Shown: positions 25,261 through 33,630, counted from the stretch's first letter. The stretch: 43,266 nucleotides of DNA from UBA1672 sp023140905 (GCA_030636745.1 DAOVWH010000001.1:1-43266), one strand, 5' to 3'. Made by a program: numbers and translations. Notes: generated by a model not told the origin, from the letters alone.

Positions 25261-25288
25261 ACTATAGTGATTTTCCCGTCTAAAGCAA
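25261..25288 (-). promoter_or_regulatory. Promoter of the rpsF operon
   Basis: On the minus strand TTGCTT (25288-25283) and TATAGT (25266-25261) are spaced by 16 bases, giving a leader of about 90 bases before rpsF. Confidence 0.5.
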
Positions 25289-25315
25289 GTTTTATTTGTA
25301 ATTTGGGTAAGGCTA

Positions 25316-25343
25316 TTGACAAAATAGCGGGATATCTTAATGT
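25316..25343 (+). promoter_or_regulatory. Promoter candidate for fabD
   Basis: A perfect TTGACA at 25316-25321 is followed after 16 bases by TAATGT, a poor -10 box. It lies about 60 bases before the fabD ATG. Confidence 0.4.
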
Positions 25344-25405
25344 TCTTCCTTACGAATTCTGGCGTATATACGAACACAAATATCAACAAAAAGGAAAATA
25401 GAAAC

Positions 25406-26353
25406 ATGGCTGTTGCTTTTGTTTTTCCGGGACAAGGATCACAATTTATCGGTATGGGAAAAGATCTGGCAGAAAGCTATACAGAAGCCAAAGAAACCTT
25501 TCAGGAAGTCGATAGCACACTATCACAAAATTTAAGCGGCATGATGTTTGATGGTGAAGCTTCGGATTTGAATATGACCGAAAACACACAGCCTGCTTTA
25601 ATGGCTGTATCAATGGCCGTTATTAATGTTTTGAAGAAACAATCCGGTCTTGATTTGGCAAAAAAATGTAAATTTGTAGCCGGACATTCTTTAGGCGAAT
25701 ATTCGGCTTTATGCGCTACAGAAGTAAGTTCTCTGGCAGATACGGCCCGGTTATTAAGATTACGCGGGTCTTCTATGCAAGCGGCTGTTCCTGTCGGCGT
25801 TGGGGCTATGGCCGCTATTTTAGGATTGGACTTTGATGTCATGGTTAAGATTGTCGAAGCCGCAGCACAAGATCAAGTCTGTACAGCGGCGAATGACAAT
25901 TCTGATGGGCAGGTTGTTATTAGTGGACATAAAGAAGCTATAGAACGCGCTATTGCTTTAGCGAGCGAACAAGGTGCACGCAAAGCCATAACTTTACCGG
26001 TAAGCGCGCCTTTTCATTGTGAGCTTATGGCGCCGGCAGCAAATAAGATGGCTGCGGCTTTAGCTGAAACAGTGTTTAGCGCACCGCTCGTTCCGGTGGT
26101 TGTTAATGTAACGGCTGATGCACAAAGTGATCCTGAAACATTGAAGTCTCTATTGATTGACCAAATTACGGGGGCTGTGCGCTGGCGTGAATCTGTCCTT
26201 TATATGCGTAATGAAGGTATTACTGACATGATTGAAATCGGAGCCGGGAAAGTTCTGTGCGGTCTGGCACGTCGGATTGATCGTTCAATTGCTACGCAAA
26301 ATGTGGGGACACCTGCGGATATTGACGTTCTGATAGAGAAATTAGGTTTGTAG
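25406..26353 (+). CDS. fabD: Malonyl-CoA:acyl carrier protein transacylase
   Basis: A 315-residue enzyme loading malonyl groups onto ACP for fatty acid synthesis. FVFPGQGSQFIGMG at the N terminus, the nucleophile Ser in GHSLGEYSA (about residue 94), the conserved RL-RG segment and SAPFHCELM with the catalytic His are all present. The ATG at 25406 with AAGGA upstream is chosen over earlier in-frame codons in the promoter region. Divergent from the rpsF operon. Its last 62 bases overlap the 3' end of the hypothetical gene on the other strand. Confidence 0.95.
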   Translation: MAVAFVFPGQGSQFIGMGKDLAESYTEAKETFQEVDSTLSQNLSGMMFDGEASDLNMTENTQPALMAVSMAVINVLKKQSGLDLAKKCKFVAGHSLGEYSALCATEVSSLADTARLLRLRGSSMQAAVPVGVGAMAAILGLDFDVMVKIVEAAAQDQVCTAANDNSDGQVVISGHKEAIERAIALASEQGARKAITLPVSAPFHCELMAPAANKMAAALAETVFSAPLVPVVVNVTADAQSDPETLKSLLIDQITGAVRWRESVLYMRNEGITDMIEIGAGKVLCGLARRIDRSIATQNVGTPADIDVLIEKLGL

Positions 26354-26930
26354 TCTCTGTCTTCTCTGCTGGGGTTAATTGTGTGCCATACATAGGTGGG
26401 TTATAATCATTATCTGCTGCATTTACAGGGGTCCATAAGCGTTTTTCTGCAACTTCGATGTTGTCGGCAACATGCATAAGAGCCTCTGATATCTCTGAAT
26501 TATGCAAAAATTCGCTGTGGGTCATTGCCGCTTCACGAATAACATCAGTTAGCCTTGGCAAATAGAAAAAGTCCATGTCAACCATGCACATGCCATTTGC
26601 ATCCACTCCCTCCTCTGCCTGTTCTTTGATACTTTGCAGAATATTTAGAAGCTCTGTGCGCCGCTCGCGTGTGCTTCCATCTTTTGTTGTATGAGAAGTT
26701 TGCGCCTCAAGGCACATCTTACGCAATTCTTCAAGCATATCAGGAACACTAAATTTCTGCTTATTGGAATAAATGGCCTCACCTTCCATTATCTCCCGGA
26801 CAGGCGTTAATATTCCCTGAAATGTTTTGTCTTCAATCATAATAGATGGTCTTTCTAACAGACATTCCTGTTGTTCGACTTTCATAGCCGCACATCTAAA
26901 TTCTTGTCTTAATTGCAGTAGTGAATCCAT
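26292..26930 (-). CDS. Hypothetical protein overlapping fabD
   Basis: A 212-residue, mostly helical, acidic cytoplasmic protein that I do not recognise. It has no signal peptide or membrane segment. The frame is long and mostly not opposite another gene, which supports that it is real; the last 20 residues are antisense to the fabD C terminus. Start ATG at 26930 has a weak ribosome site. Stands alone between fabD and fabG. Confidence 0.65.
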   Translation of the reverse strand: MDSLLQLRQEFRCAAMKVEQQECLLERPSIMIEDKTFQGILTPVREIMEGEAIYSNKQKFSVPDMLEELRKMCLEAQTSHTTKDGSTRERRTELLNILQSIKEQAEEGVDANGMCMVDMDFFYLPRLTDVIREAAMTHSEFLHNSEISEALMHVADNIEVAEKRLWTPVNAADNDYNPPMYGTQLTPAEKTETTNLISLSERQYPQVSPHFA

Positions 26931-27118
26931 TTCTTAATTGCTGTTTTTTAACCACTCCACATAAAATCTGTTTTATGCTTTTTGATGTAAACAACCCTTC
27001 CCTAGTTACTCACGCTCTCCATGTTATTATGAGCGCCCCACTCTTTTTCTTCCTCTTTACAAGCTCTTTTCTACATGCTTAAACCATATAATAAATGTTT
27101 AAAGAAAAGGTTAAAATC

Positions 27119-27856
27119 ATGTTTAAATTTGAAGGTAAGTGCGCTCTTGTAACTGGTGCAACAGGCGGGATTGGTGGAGATATTGCCCGCGCTTTGCATA
27201 GACAAGGAGCTGTTATTGCCCTATCGGGAAGAAATGAGGAGAAATTAGAGGCCTTAGCCAAAGAATTAGGTGATAATGTACATATCTTACCAGCTGATTT
27301 ATCGAGTGAAGAAGGAATTAAAGATCTAGTTAAACGCGCCGATAATGCTATGGGCCAGATTGACATTCTTGTAAATAATGCAGGACTAACACGTGATGGC
27401 CTTTCTATGCGGATGAGCGCGGCAGACTGGCAGACTGTATTAGATGTTAATATGACGGCAACTTTTAAGCTTGCACAAGCAGTGCAACGCGGAATGATGA
27501 AACGCCGTTTTGGCCGGATTATTAATATTGCATCAATTGTCGGAGTTACAGGCAATCCGGGACAATGTAACTATGTAGCTTCCAAGGCAGGAATGATCGG
27601 ATGGAGTAAAGCGATGGCTGCTGAAGTTGCTTCTCGCGGGATTACTGTTAACTGCATTGCCCCCGGTTTTATCGATACAGCGATGACAGAAGCATTAACC
27701 GATGACCAAAAAGCTAAGATTAATGCTACTATTCCGGCAAGAAAAATGGGCTCCGGCGAAGATATTGCCGCAGCAGCTGTCTTTTTGGCTAGTGAAGAAG
27801 CCGCTTATATTACTGGACAAACAATACATGTTAATGGCGGCATGGCTATGATTTAA
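27119..27856 (+). CDS. fabG: 3-oxoacyl-ACP reductase
   Basis: A 245-residue short-chain dehydrogenase that reduces 3-oxoacyl-ACP with NADPH. Cofactor loop GATGGIGG, NNAG, catalytic Ser in NIASIVGV, Tyr-x3-Lys in NYVASKAG and the C-terminal NGGMAMI match FabG closely. The ATG at 27119 with AAAAGG upstream is chosen. fabD lies on the same strand but is separated by an opposing gene, and acpP does not follow directly. Confidence 0.92.
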   Translation: MFKFEGKCALVTGATGGIGGDIARALHRQGAVIALSGRNEEKLEALAKELGDNVHILPADLSSEEGIKDLVKRADNAMGQIDILVNNAGLTRDGLSMRMSAADWQTVLDVNMTATFKLAQAVQRGMMKRRFGRIINIASIVGVTGNPGQCNYVASKAGMIGWSKAMAAEVASRGITVNCIAPGFIDTAMTEALTDDQKAKINATIPARKMGSGEDIAAAAVFLASEEAAYITGQTIHVNGGMAMI

Positions 27857-27893
27857 TACTTATCAGTATTTCATCCTATTTGGGAGGGGTTTT

Positions 27894-28613
27894 GTGACAA
27901 CATGCCATAAACTAAGTCTTGATGTGCAAGCCCCTTCTGCGCGCAATCGTTTTGATTTGATCTTATTTGATTGTGATGGGACATTGGTCGATAGTGAATA
28001 TCTCAATATTCTAGCTGTGTCTCAAGTCTTGCAGGATTATGGATTTGGGCAGTATACACAAGAACGGATCATTAAAGAATTCACGGGCTGGCGCTTTTCA
28101 GCTATGGTTAAGAAAATCAGAAAAGATACAGATTATGATCTTCCTGAGAATATTACTTGGGAATTTGTTGAACGTGTACGACTATTAGCTCCTGAACATA
28201 TGAGAAAAATCGATGGCGTTATAGAGATGGTTCGCTCTGCACAAAGCTTTGCAAAGACTTACATTGTTTCAAATGGGCAACGAGACAATGTCTTGGCTTC
28301 GCTCGAATTTTCTGATCTTATCCCTCTATTTTCCAAAGATCGCATAATTAATGGAACAATGGCACCACATCCAAAGCCAGCACCTGATTTATTCTTGTTA
28401 GCAGCAAGAAAAGCAGGAATAAGCGCAGGGAAAACCTTGGTTATTGAAGATAGTCTAACAGGCGTTATGAGTGGCTTAGCTGCAAAAATGACTGTATGGG
28501 GCTTTTGTGGAACACACCATTCCCCCAAAATACAAGAAAAACGGCTTTTGGAATTAGGTGCTGAGAAAGCCTTTCATAATATGAAAGATTTATCTAATGC
28601 ACTGAGCTACTAG
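27894..28613 (+). CDS. HAD-superfamily phosphatase (subfamily IA)
   Basis: A 239-residue hydrolase with motif I FDCDGTLVDSE, motif II IVSNGQ, motif III Lys in HPKPAPDLF and motif IV VIEDSLTGVMSG, plus an alpha-helical cap between motifs I and II. Resembles beta-phosphoglucomutase and phosphoglycolate phosphatase-like enzymes; the substrate cannot be told. GTG start with a strong GGGAGGGG site. Probably co-transcribed with fabG, 37 bases upstream. Confidence 0.85.
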   Translation: MTTCHKLSLDVQAPSARNRFDLILFDCDGTLVDSEYLNILAVSQVLQDYGFGQYTQERIIKEFTGWRFSAMVKKIRKDTDYDLPENITWEFVERVRLLAPEHMRKIDGVIEMVRSAQSFAKTYIVSNGQRDNVLASLEFSDLIPLFSKDRIINGTMAPHPKPAPDLFLLAARKAGISAGKTLVIEDSLTGVMSGLAAKMTVWGFCGTHHSPKIQEKRLLELGAEKAFHNMKDLSNALSY

Positions 28614-28760
28614 GTGTTTAGTCACGTGTTGCAGTAGTTTCTTTTGCTTAATCTTTTTGTTTGTGTCACTTTAACAAAGTTTGGTAGAAACACACGCTGT
28701 TTTGCATTTTTGATCTTGATTTTATATGTGCGGGTGCAGCATTTTTGCTATTGGAATCAT

Positions 28761-30041
28761 ATGTTAGGCACAAACAAACCCTCTTCTTATAAGCACAATA
28801 ATGTACCTAAATCTGAGACGCATCTTTCTTCGGAAGCAGGCTCTAAACAAAACCGCATAAAAGTCCTTGATGGTCTGCGTGCTTTTGCGATTCTTCTGGT
28901 TTTGGTGTCTCATAGTACATGGTGTTTTAACGCTCCCATTGTCATTAAGATAGGAGAAGCTGGTTTACACAATTTACTTTACAACGGATGGGTCGGTGTT
29001 GATTTATTTTTTGTATTAAGCGGATTTTTGATTACATCACAGCTTTTGCGGAAAACGCTTAGTATCAAGACATTGAAAACTTATGCACTCCGCCGTTTTT
29101 TCCGCATTGCCCCAGCTTATTATATTGTCGTTTTTGCTACGCTGATTGTTTATTATTTCATCCCAGACATGTCTCCGAGCACAAATCTGTCTTCTGATAT
29201 ATATAGTTTCGTTAAAGATTGGAGTTTACCTCTTCTCGCGCATTTTGTTTTTTTGCATGATTATCTCGGGCGGGTCCCTTATATTAACGGCTTATTCTGG
29301 TCTATCCCTGTTGAGATAAAATTCTACATAATTTTACCCTGCGCATTGTTTTTACTGGCAAACATAAAAAACTCAAAAAACCAGATTATTGCTATTGTTG
29401 GACTATATATTTTATATGTTTTGGGAAAAACCATAACTCTTTATTTTCTCTATGATGGGGATTCCGTAGAATATAGCAATTATTTTCTGGCAATAAGAAC
29501 GCCTTTTCATATGTCATTAGATGGTTTGTTAATTGGCGTTTTATGTGCGTTTTTGTTGAATAATCCATATTTCAAAGCATTAAAATCTCATACCCTTCCA
29601 ATGAATGTTTTATTTGTCGGTGGGCTACTTCTTTTTGCGGCTAATGCTTTTACACCTCATTTTGTCCAAAGCCATGTTAACTTTTTTGAACAAAGCATTA
29701 TGCTCCCGCTTTTTGCTCTTAGCTTTGGTCTTATGCTGGTTTCTTTGGTTCGGGGATGTTTTGCCAGTCATTTCTTTGAGAATAAGATTTTGCGGTATTT
29801 TGCTTTGATTTCTTATAGTTTGTATCTAGGCCATCTTTTCGTTATTCCTTTGCACGGCACTCTGGAAGATGTGTTAGAACCGCATTTCTCTTCTTCGGTT
29901 CTTTGCTGGTTAGTTGTCTTTATTATTTTTATGATCTGCTCTGTGACGCTCGCTTATATTCTTCACAGAACCATTGAGAGACCTTTTCTCGAATGGTCCA
30001 GAAAGTGGTTTAAATATCCAGAACACTATCATCAGAAATAA
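28761..30041 (+). CDS. Acyltransferase-3 family membrane protein (OafA/YrhL-like)
   Basis: A 426-residue integral membrane acyltransferase of the family that O-acetylates or acylates surface polysaccharides. N-terminal LDGLRAFAILLVLVSHS (with the conserved His), GWVGVDLFFVLSGFLIT and RRFFRIAPAYYIV are diagnostic, followed by about eight more hydrophobic helices and a C-terminal RTIERPFLEWSRKW. ATG 28761 is preferred because the preceding open frame holds no convincing start and the residues before it are unlike the family. The acceptor is unknown; no polysaccharide gene cluster adjoins it. Confidence 0.85.
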   Translation: MLGTNKPSSYKHNNVPKSETHLSSEAGSKQNRIKVLDGLRAFAILLVLVSHSTWCFNAPIVIKIGEAGLHNLLYNGWVGVDLFFVLSGFLITSQLLRKTLSIKTLKTYALRRFFRIAPAYYIVVFATLIVYYFIPDMSPSTNLSSDIYSFVKDWSLPLLAHFVFLHDYLGRVPYINGLFWSIPVEIKFYIILPCALFLLANIKNSKNQIIAIVGLYILYVLGKTITLYFLYDGDSVEYSNYFLAIRTPFHMSLDGLLIGVLCAFLLNNPYFKALKSHTLPMNVLFVGGLLLFAANAFTPHFVQSHVNFFEQSIMLPLFALSFGLMLVSLVRGCFASHFFENKILRYFALISYSLYLGHLFVIPLHGTLEDVLEPHFSSSVLCWLVVFIIFMICSVTLAYILHRTIERPFLEWSRKWFKYPEHYHQK

Positions 30042-30102
30042 ATCGTCATACATTAGGATTTTAAGATGGTTATATAAGTAAAGAGCTTTTATATTATTCG
30101 AT

Positions 30103-30552
30103 ATGATAAATAGAACCGTTGAACTTTTTAAAGATTATTGTCTGAAACATAGTTTTCGCATAACCACGCCGCGTCTAAGCGTCTATAAAATTGTCCTTGA
30201 AGCAAACAAACCTGTTACAGCATATGATGTGTTGGATATCTTAGGTAAAGAAATTAAAAACCCTAAACCGCCGACAGCTTATCGCGCTTTGGATTTTCTG
30301 ACGCAGCATGGATTTGTTCACCGCATTGAATCTCTAAACGCTTATGTATCGTGCAATGTCAATCACAAACACACAGGCTCGCAATTTATGATTTGCGATC
30401 ATTGTGGCCAAGTTGAAGAAATTCATTTATGCACTTTTCCGGATAGTTTGGAAGAAAGAATTTCTTCCAAGAATTTTAATCTTTATTATTGGAATATAGA
30501 AGTTCACGGATGCTGTTGTGAATGTGCATGCGATAATGATATTCTTAAGTGA
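30103..30552 (+). CDS. zur: Fur-family zinc-type regulator (Zur)
   Basis: A 149-residue DNA-binding metalloregulator. An N-terminal winged helix (TTPRLSVYKIVLEANKPVTAYDVL, PTAYRALDFL) is followed by the dimerisation domain with NHKHTGSQFMICDHCGQVEE. The CxxC pair and the C-terminal cysteine cluster (CCCECAC) fit a structural zinc site. The AYRALDFL and HRIESLNAYVSC strings are more like Zur than Fur, so repression of zinc uptake genes is inferred. Its stop codon lies inside dispersed repeat copy C. Convergent with ilvA. Confidence 0.85.
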   Translation: MINRTVELFKDYCLKHSFRITTPRLSVYKIVLEANKPVTAYDVLDILGKEIKNPKPPTAYRALDFLTQHGFVHRIESLNAYVSCNVNHKHTGSQFMICDHCGQVEEIHLCTFPDSLEERISSKNFNLYYWNIEVHGCCCECACDNDILK

Positions 30553-30559
30553 AGCCACT
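30540..30559 (+). repeat. Dispersed 20-bp repeat, copy C
   Basis: TATTCTTAAGTGAAGCCACT. The TGA of zur (30550-30552) is inside it, and the stop of the convergent ilvA gene (30558-30560) overlaps its right end, so the repeat forms both gene ends. Confidence 0.75.
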
Positions 30560-31769
30560 ATACATCTCTTAATGCTTTCACAGAGAAACCTGCATCTTCA
30601 AGTGTTTGAATAATTTCATCGACATGAAGACGATCTCGCGCTTCAATAACAACTTCCAATTCTGCGCGTTTAAGAGAGACTGTCTGCATCATACGTTGAT
30701 GGATAACCTCAATCACATTAGCCCCTGCACTTCCAATAATGCGCGAAATATCAGATAACTGCCCCGGTGTATCATCAATTTCAAAAATTAGGCGTGTGAT
30801 ACGTCCTTCGCGGATCAGACCACGTAAAATCAAAGTTGACAGCGTGCGCGAGTCTATATTGCCTCCACACAAAACCATTCCAACTTTTTTTCCTTTGAAG
30901 TAGTCAATATTTTTCTTGATAACAGCCAGCCCCACGCCTGCTGCCCCTTCTGCTACCAGTTTTTCATCATTGAGCAAATTATATATAGCGATTTCAATTT
31001 CACGCTCACTTGCAGTAAAAATCTTATCGACCAGCCCATCAATAATTTTAAAATCTTTTTCAGAAGGCGTTTTAACCGCTATCCCTTCAGCAATTGTTAA
31101 ATCCCCCCCTGTGAATGGGCGACGCTCTTTCATTGCTAACATAGCGTCAAAGTTCTCGGCTTGCGCCCCAATCACCTCAACATCAGGGTTAATACCTTTA
31201 ATTGCTGTTGCCACACCAGCAATCATTCCTCCACCACCAATAGGCACAACTACAACATCCAGATCAGGCACTTGCTCCAGCATCTCCAATCCTAGAGTCC
31301 CTTGGCCCGCAATAACAACATCATCATCAAAAGGATGGATGAATGTTAAATTCTCTTCTTCTGCTATACGCATAGTTTCGCCAACTGACTCATCAAATCC
31401 ATTCCCGTAAAGAATAACTTTGGCACCAAAATCTTCGGTACGTTTTATTTTATTGAATGGTGTAAATTTTGGCATAATAATTGTCGATGGAATACCAAGA
31501 CGTGTTGCATTATATGCTACGCCTTGTGCATGATTCCCTGCACTACATGCAATAACACCTTTCTCCCGCTGTTCATCACTAAGAGATAAAAGCTTGTTTA
31601 AAGCACCACGTGCTTTGAAAGAACTTGTGTGCTGTAAATTTTCAAGCTTAAGATAAAGATCAATTCCCAAGTGAAGAGAAAGCCTAGTCGCTTTAACAGT
31701 CGGTGTTAATATCACCGCATCCTTGATTTTTTCACGTGCGTTAAGCACATCTTCGTATGTTATGCTCAT
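30558..31769 (-). CDS. ilvA: Threonine ammonia-lyase with ACT domain
   Basis: A 403-residue PLP enzyme that deaminates threonine to 2-oxobutanoate. The PLP Lys52 is in HTSSFKARGALN, SAGNHAQGVAYNA and the glycine-rich PIGGGGMIAGVATA bind cofactor, and VLCGGNID completes the fold. The last 80 residues form one ACT domain (LIFEIDDTPGQLSDI). This short form with a single ACT domain is usual in alphaproteobacteria. The ATG at 31769 (MSITYEDV) has AAGG upstream; the frame is open 19 codons further without a good start. Confidence 0.9.
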   Translation of the reverse strand: MSITYEDVLNAREKIKDAVILTPTVKATRLSLHLGIDLYLKLENLQHTSSFKARGALNKLLSLSDEQREKGVIACSAGNHAQGVAYNATRLGIPSTIIMPKFTPFNKIKRTEDFGAKVILYGNGFDESVGETMRIAEEENLTFIHPFDDDVVIAGQGTLGLEMLEQVPDLDVVVVPIGGGGMIAGVATAIKGINPDVEVIGAQAENFDAMLAMKERRPFTGGDLTIAEGIAVKTPSEKDFKIIDGLVDKIFTASEREIEIAIYNLLNDEKLVAEGAAGVGLAVIKKNIDYFKGKKVGMVLCGGNIDSRTLSTLILRGLIREGRITRLIFEIDDTPGQLSDISRIIGSAGANVIEVIHQRMMQTVSLKRAELEVVIEARDRLHVDEIIQTLEDAGFSVKALRDV

Positions 31770-31860
31770 TGTTCCAGCCTTGTTGGATGAGGCTGCAACG
31801 CTACATCCATTTGTAGAAAAAATCAACTATCCGAATAGCCAAATTTCCTTATTCCCGTAT

Positions 31861-31880
31861 TATTCTTAAGTGAAACTATC
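31861..31880 (+). repeat. Dispersed 20-bp repeat, copy D
   Basis: TATTCTTAAGTGAAACTATC, upstream of the strong promoter at 31893. Two mismatches to the consensus at its right end. Confidence 0.7.
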
Positions 31881-31892
31881 TATATGCCACAT

Positions 31893-31921
31893 TTGACAAT
31901 GTAGGAATTATGTCCTATACT
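31893..31921 (+). promoter_or_regulatory. Strong sigma-70-type promoter
   Basis: TTGACA at 31893-31898, a 17-base spacer and TATACT at 31916-31921. The predicted transcript start is about 31928, next to the ATG at 31929. It is the best sigma-70 match in the window. Confidence 0.65.
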
Positions 31922-31928
31922 CTATCTC

Positions 31929-32189
31929 ATGACTGAGAAAAACAAACATGAAGCAACAACAAGTAAAGAAAAACACCTAATTGGCCAAAAAGTTAGCCAA
32001 ATATTTCCGTATCTCGACAAACAAACTATACAGATTTTCCGTTTCAAGGGGATTATAGTAGTTTCACTTGAGAACACCGCGATTTACATAACACACGGCT
32101 ATGCCCCATTTAGAGTTATTGGTAGGCAGAACAGCCTTGACTTTGGCCTAACATTCTTTCAGGCATCCAAAACATTTCTCCAAAATTAA
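31929..32189 (+). CDS. Small ORF, possibly leaderless, or part of a small RNA
   Basis: An 86-codon frame whose ATG falls within a base or two of the start predicted from the promoter at 31893-31921, so there is no room for a ribosome site. If translated it would be leaderless. The first 38 residues are hydrophilic (MTEKNKHEATTSKEKH); beyond that the frame runs through dispersed repeat copy E and antisense to the 3' end of the next gene, so the C-terminal half looks accidental. It may instead mark a small non-coding RNA. No family recognised. Confidence 0.3.
   Translation: MTEKNKHEATTSKEKHLIGQKVSQIFPYLDKQTIQIFRFKGIIVVSLENTAIYITHGYAPFRVIGRQNSLDFGLTFFQASKTFLQN
32057..32076 (-). repeat. Dispersed 20-bp repeat, copy E
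   Basis: Reverse complement reads TGTTCTCAAGTGAAACTACT, two mismatches to the consensus. It faces copy D across 176 bases. Confidence 0.65.
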
Positions 32190-32571
32190 TTGTAGGAATT
32201 TTCATACCGCATCGGTCATATACATTCCTCATCTGAGAATAATTATCAGACGTAAAAAATTTCATGAGTTTCTTGTTTTCTTTTATTAATTTTTTTACGT
32301 TATCCTCAGATGTAGCAGATTTCTTGATGTTTTTCATATACTCTTTGTATCCGTCAATATAACGCTGTGCTTTATCGTTGAATTTTTTAATCCTTCTGAT
32401 ATCTTTATTTGTACAAACGCTCTCTGCATTAGCTGTATTTGAGGTTGATGTGCCATGGCTGTTATTTGAATAGTGCGTCGTATAATCAACTGCTTGAGCA
32501 TTTTTAATAACGGCACAGCAACTTATAATGCTAATGGCATATAGAAGACTTACAAACATACGCATAAACAT
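32116..32571 (-). CDS. Small secreted protein of unknown function
   Basis: A 151-residue protein with a signal peptide (LLYAISIISCCAVIKNAQA, cleavage near residue 27). A Ser/Thr/Asn-rich stretch follows, then a lysine-rich helical part and a C-terminal segment with two more cysteines (DRCGMKIP, QGCSAY). A Cys in NAESVCTNKD could pair with one of them in the periplasm. The ATG at 32571 has AAAGGA at a good distance. I recognise no family. It stands alone. Confidence 0.75.
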   Translation of the reverse strand: MFMRMFVSLLYAISIISCCAVIKNAQAVDYTTHYSNNSHGTSTSNTANAESVCTNKDIRRIKKFNDKAQRYIDGYKEYMKNIKKSATSEDNVKKLIKENKKLMKFFTSDNYSQMRNVYDRCGMKIPTINFGEMFWMPERMLGQSQGCSAYQ

Positions 32572-32877
32572 AATATTTTTCCTTTAAATTCAACATGTAG
32601 AAAGACTACACTGAAGTCCTGTTATTAGCTTAACGTCATTTATGAATTCTTGCACAGATTTAAATGCTTTTTTCTATAAAAACATGCTGGACCACGGAAA
32701 TTTATGTTATTATGTCTTTGTGAATGTATCGTATCTAACATCCTTTTTACTTACTATGGAACGGTCTAACAAGATCAGAGGATGCTTTTTACTTTCTTTT
32801 CATTTTCCCCTTAAGATCATCCCCATTTTATTTTCCAAGTTTTATTCCCTCCCCACATAAGCAGGAGTACCCGAACC
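32572..32877. other. Intergenic region, 306 bp, no gene seen
   Basis: AT-rich gap between the start of the secreted-protein gene and the PhoH-like gene. It must hold both promoters, but no box pair stands out. An open frame at 32642-32860 lacks a ribosome site and resembles nothing. Confidence 0.5.
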
Positions 32878-33630
32878 ATGGCAAAAAAATCAAGGAAAAA
32901 CCGTAGTAACGTGCCCTATAAAGAAAACATCGTTCATCCTCCCTCTTTCAAGAAAGATGATGGATGGCACCCACTTGATGCCGATATAGATGGACGCAGA
33001 GATCAGAAATACGTTAAGAACATTAAACCTCGTTCTGATGGTCAGGCACAGCTTATACAATCGATTGACGAGTATAGCCTAACGCTGGCTATTGGACCGG
33101 CGGGAACAGGTAAGACATATCTTGCTATTGCCAGCGCCGTACAGTCTCTGGAAAAAGGCACTGTCGAGCGCATTATTCTCTCTCGCCCGGCAATGGAAGC
33201 CGGAGAATCCCTTGGCTTCCTGCCTGGAGACTTACACGAGAAAATGGCTCCCTATTTGCGCCCGCTCTATGACTCATTAGGTGATAGACTTGGTGGCAAG
33301 CGCGTACGTCAATTATTGGAAGACGGCACGATTGAGATAGCTCCTATCGGATTTATGCGCGGACGAACTTTGAATAATGCGTTTGTCGTGATTGATGAAG
33401 CGCAGAACTGTACGTATGGACAGCTAAAGATGATCCTCTCGCGGCTAGGATGGCACTCCACCATGGTGGTAACAGGTGACCCTGATCAATCCGACTTGCT
33501 GGAAGGTATGTCCGGCCTAGCACAAACAGCCGATCGCCTTGATACTCTGGATAATATAGCAGTGTGCCGCCTCGGTCAAAGTGACATCGTCCGTCATCCG
33601 CTTGTCGCCGAAATGCTGGGGGTTTTGTAG
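32878..33630 (+). CDS. PhoH-like P-loop ATPase
   Basis: A 250-residue ATPase. Walker A GPAGTGKTYLA (73-83), SRPAMEAGESLGFLPGDLHEKM, Walker B AFVVIDEAQNC and VTGDPDQSDL are the PhoH core. It lacks the N-terminal extension and KH-type parts of longer PhoH/YbeZ proteins and starts instead with a basic tail (MAKKSRKNRSN). Compact versions like this also occur in phages. PhoH proteins are linked to RNA metabolism; the exact role here is unknown. Good GCAGGAG ribosome site. Confidence 0.88.
   Translation: MAKKSRKNRSNVPYKENIVHPPSFKKDDGWHPLDADIDGRRDQKYVKNIKPRSDGQAQLIQSIDEYSLTLAIGPAGTGKTYLAIASAVQSLEKGTVERIILSRPAMEAGESLGFLPGDLHEKMAPYLRPLYDSLGDRLGGKRVRQLLEDGTIEIAPIGFMRGRTLNNAFVVIDEAQNCTYGQLKMILSRLGWHSTMVVTGDPDQSDLLEGMSGLAQTADRLDTLDNIAVCRLGQSDIVRHPLVAEMLGVL

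Noticed and set aside
30530..30546. Fur-box-like GATAATGATATTCTT at the end of zur
   Set aside because: It is coding sequence for the last Zur residues and downstream of the gene; only half of a Fur box matches.
32642..32860. 72-codon frame upstream of the PhoH-like gene
   Set aside because: No ribosome site, composition like random AT-rich sequence, no recognisable features.
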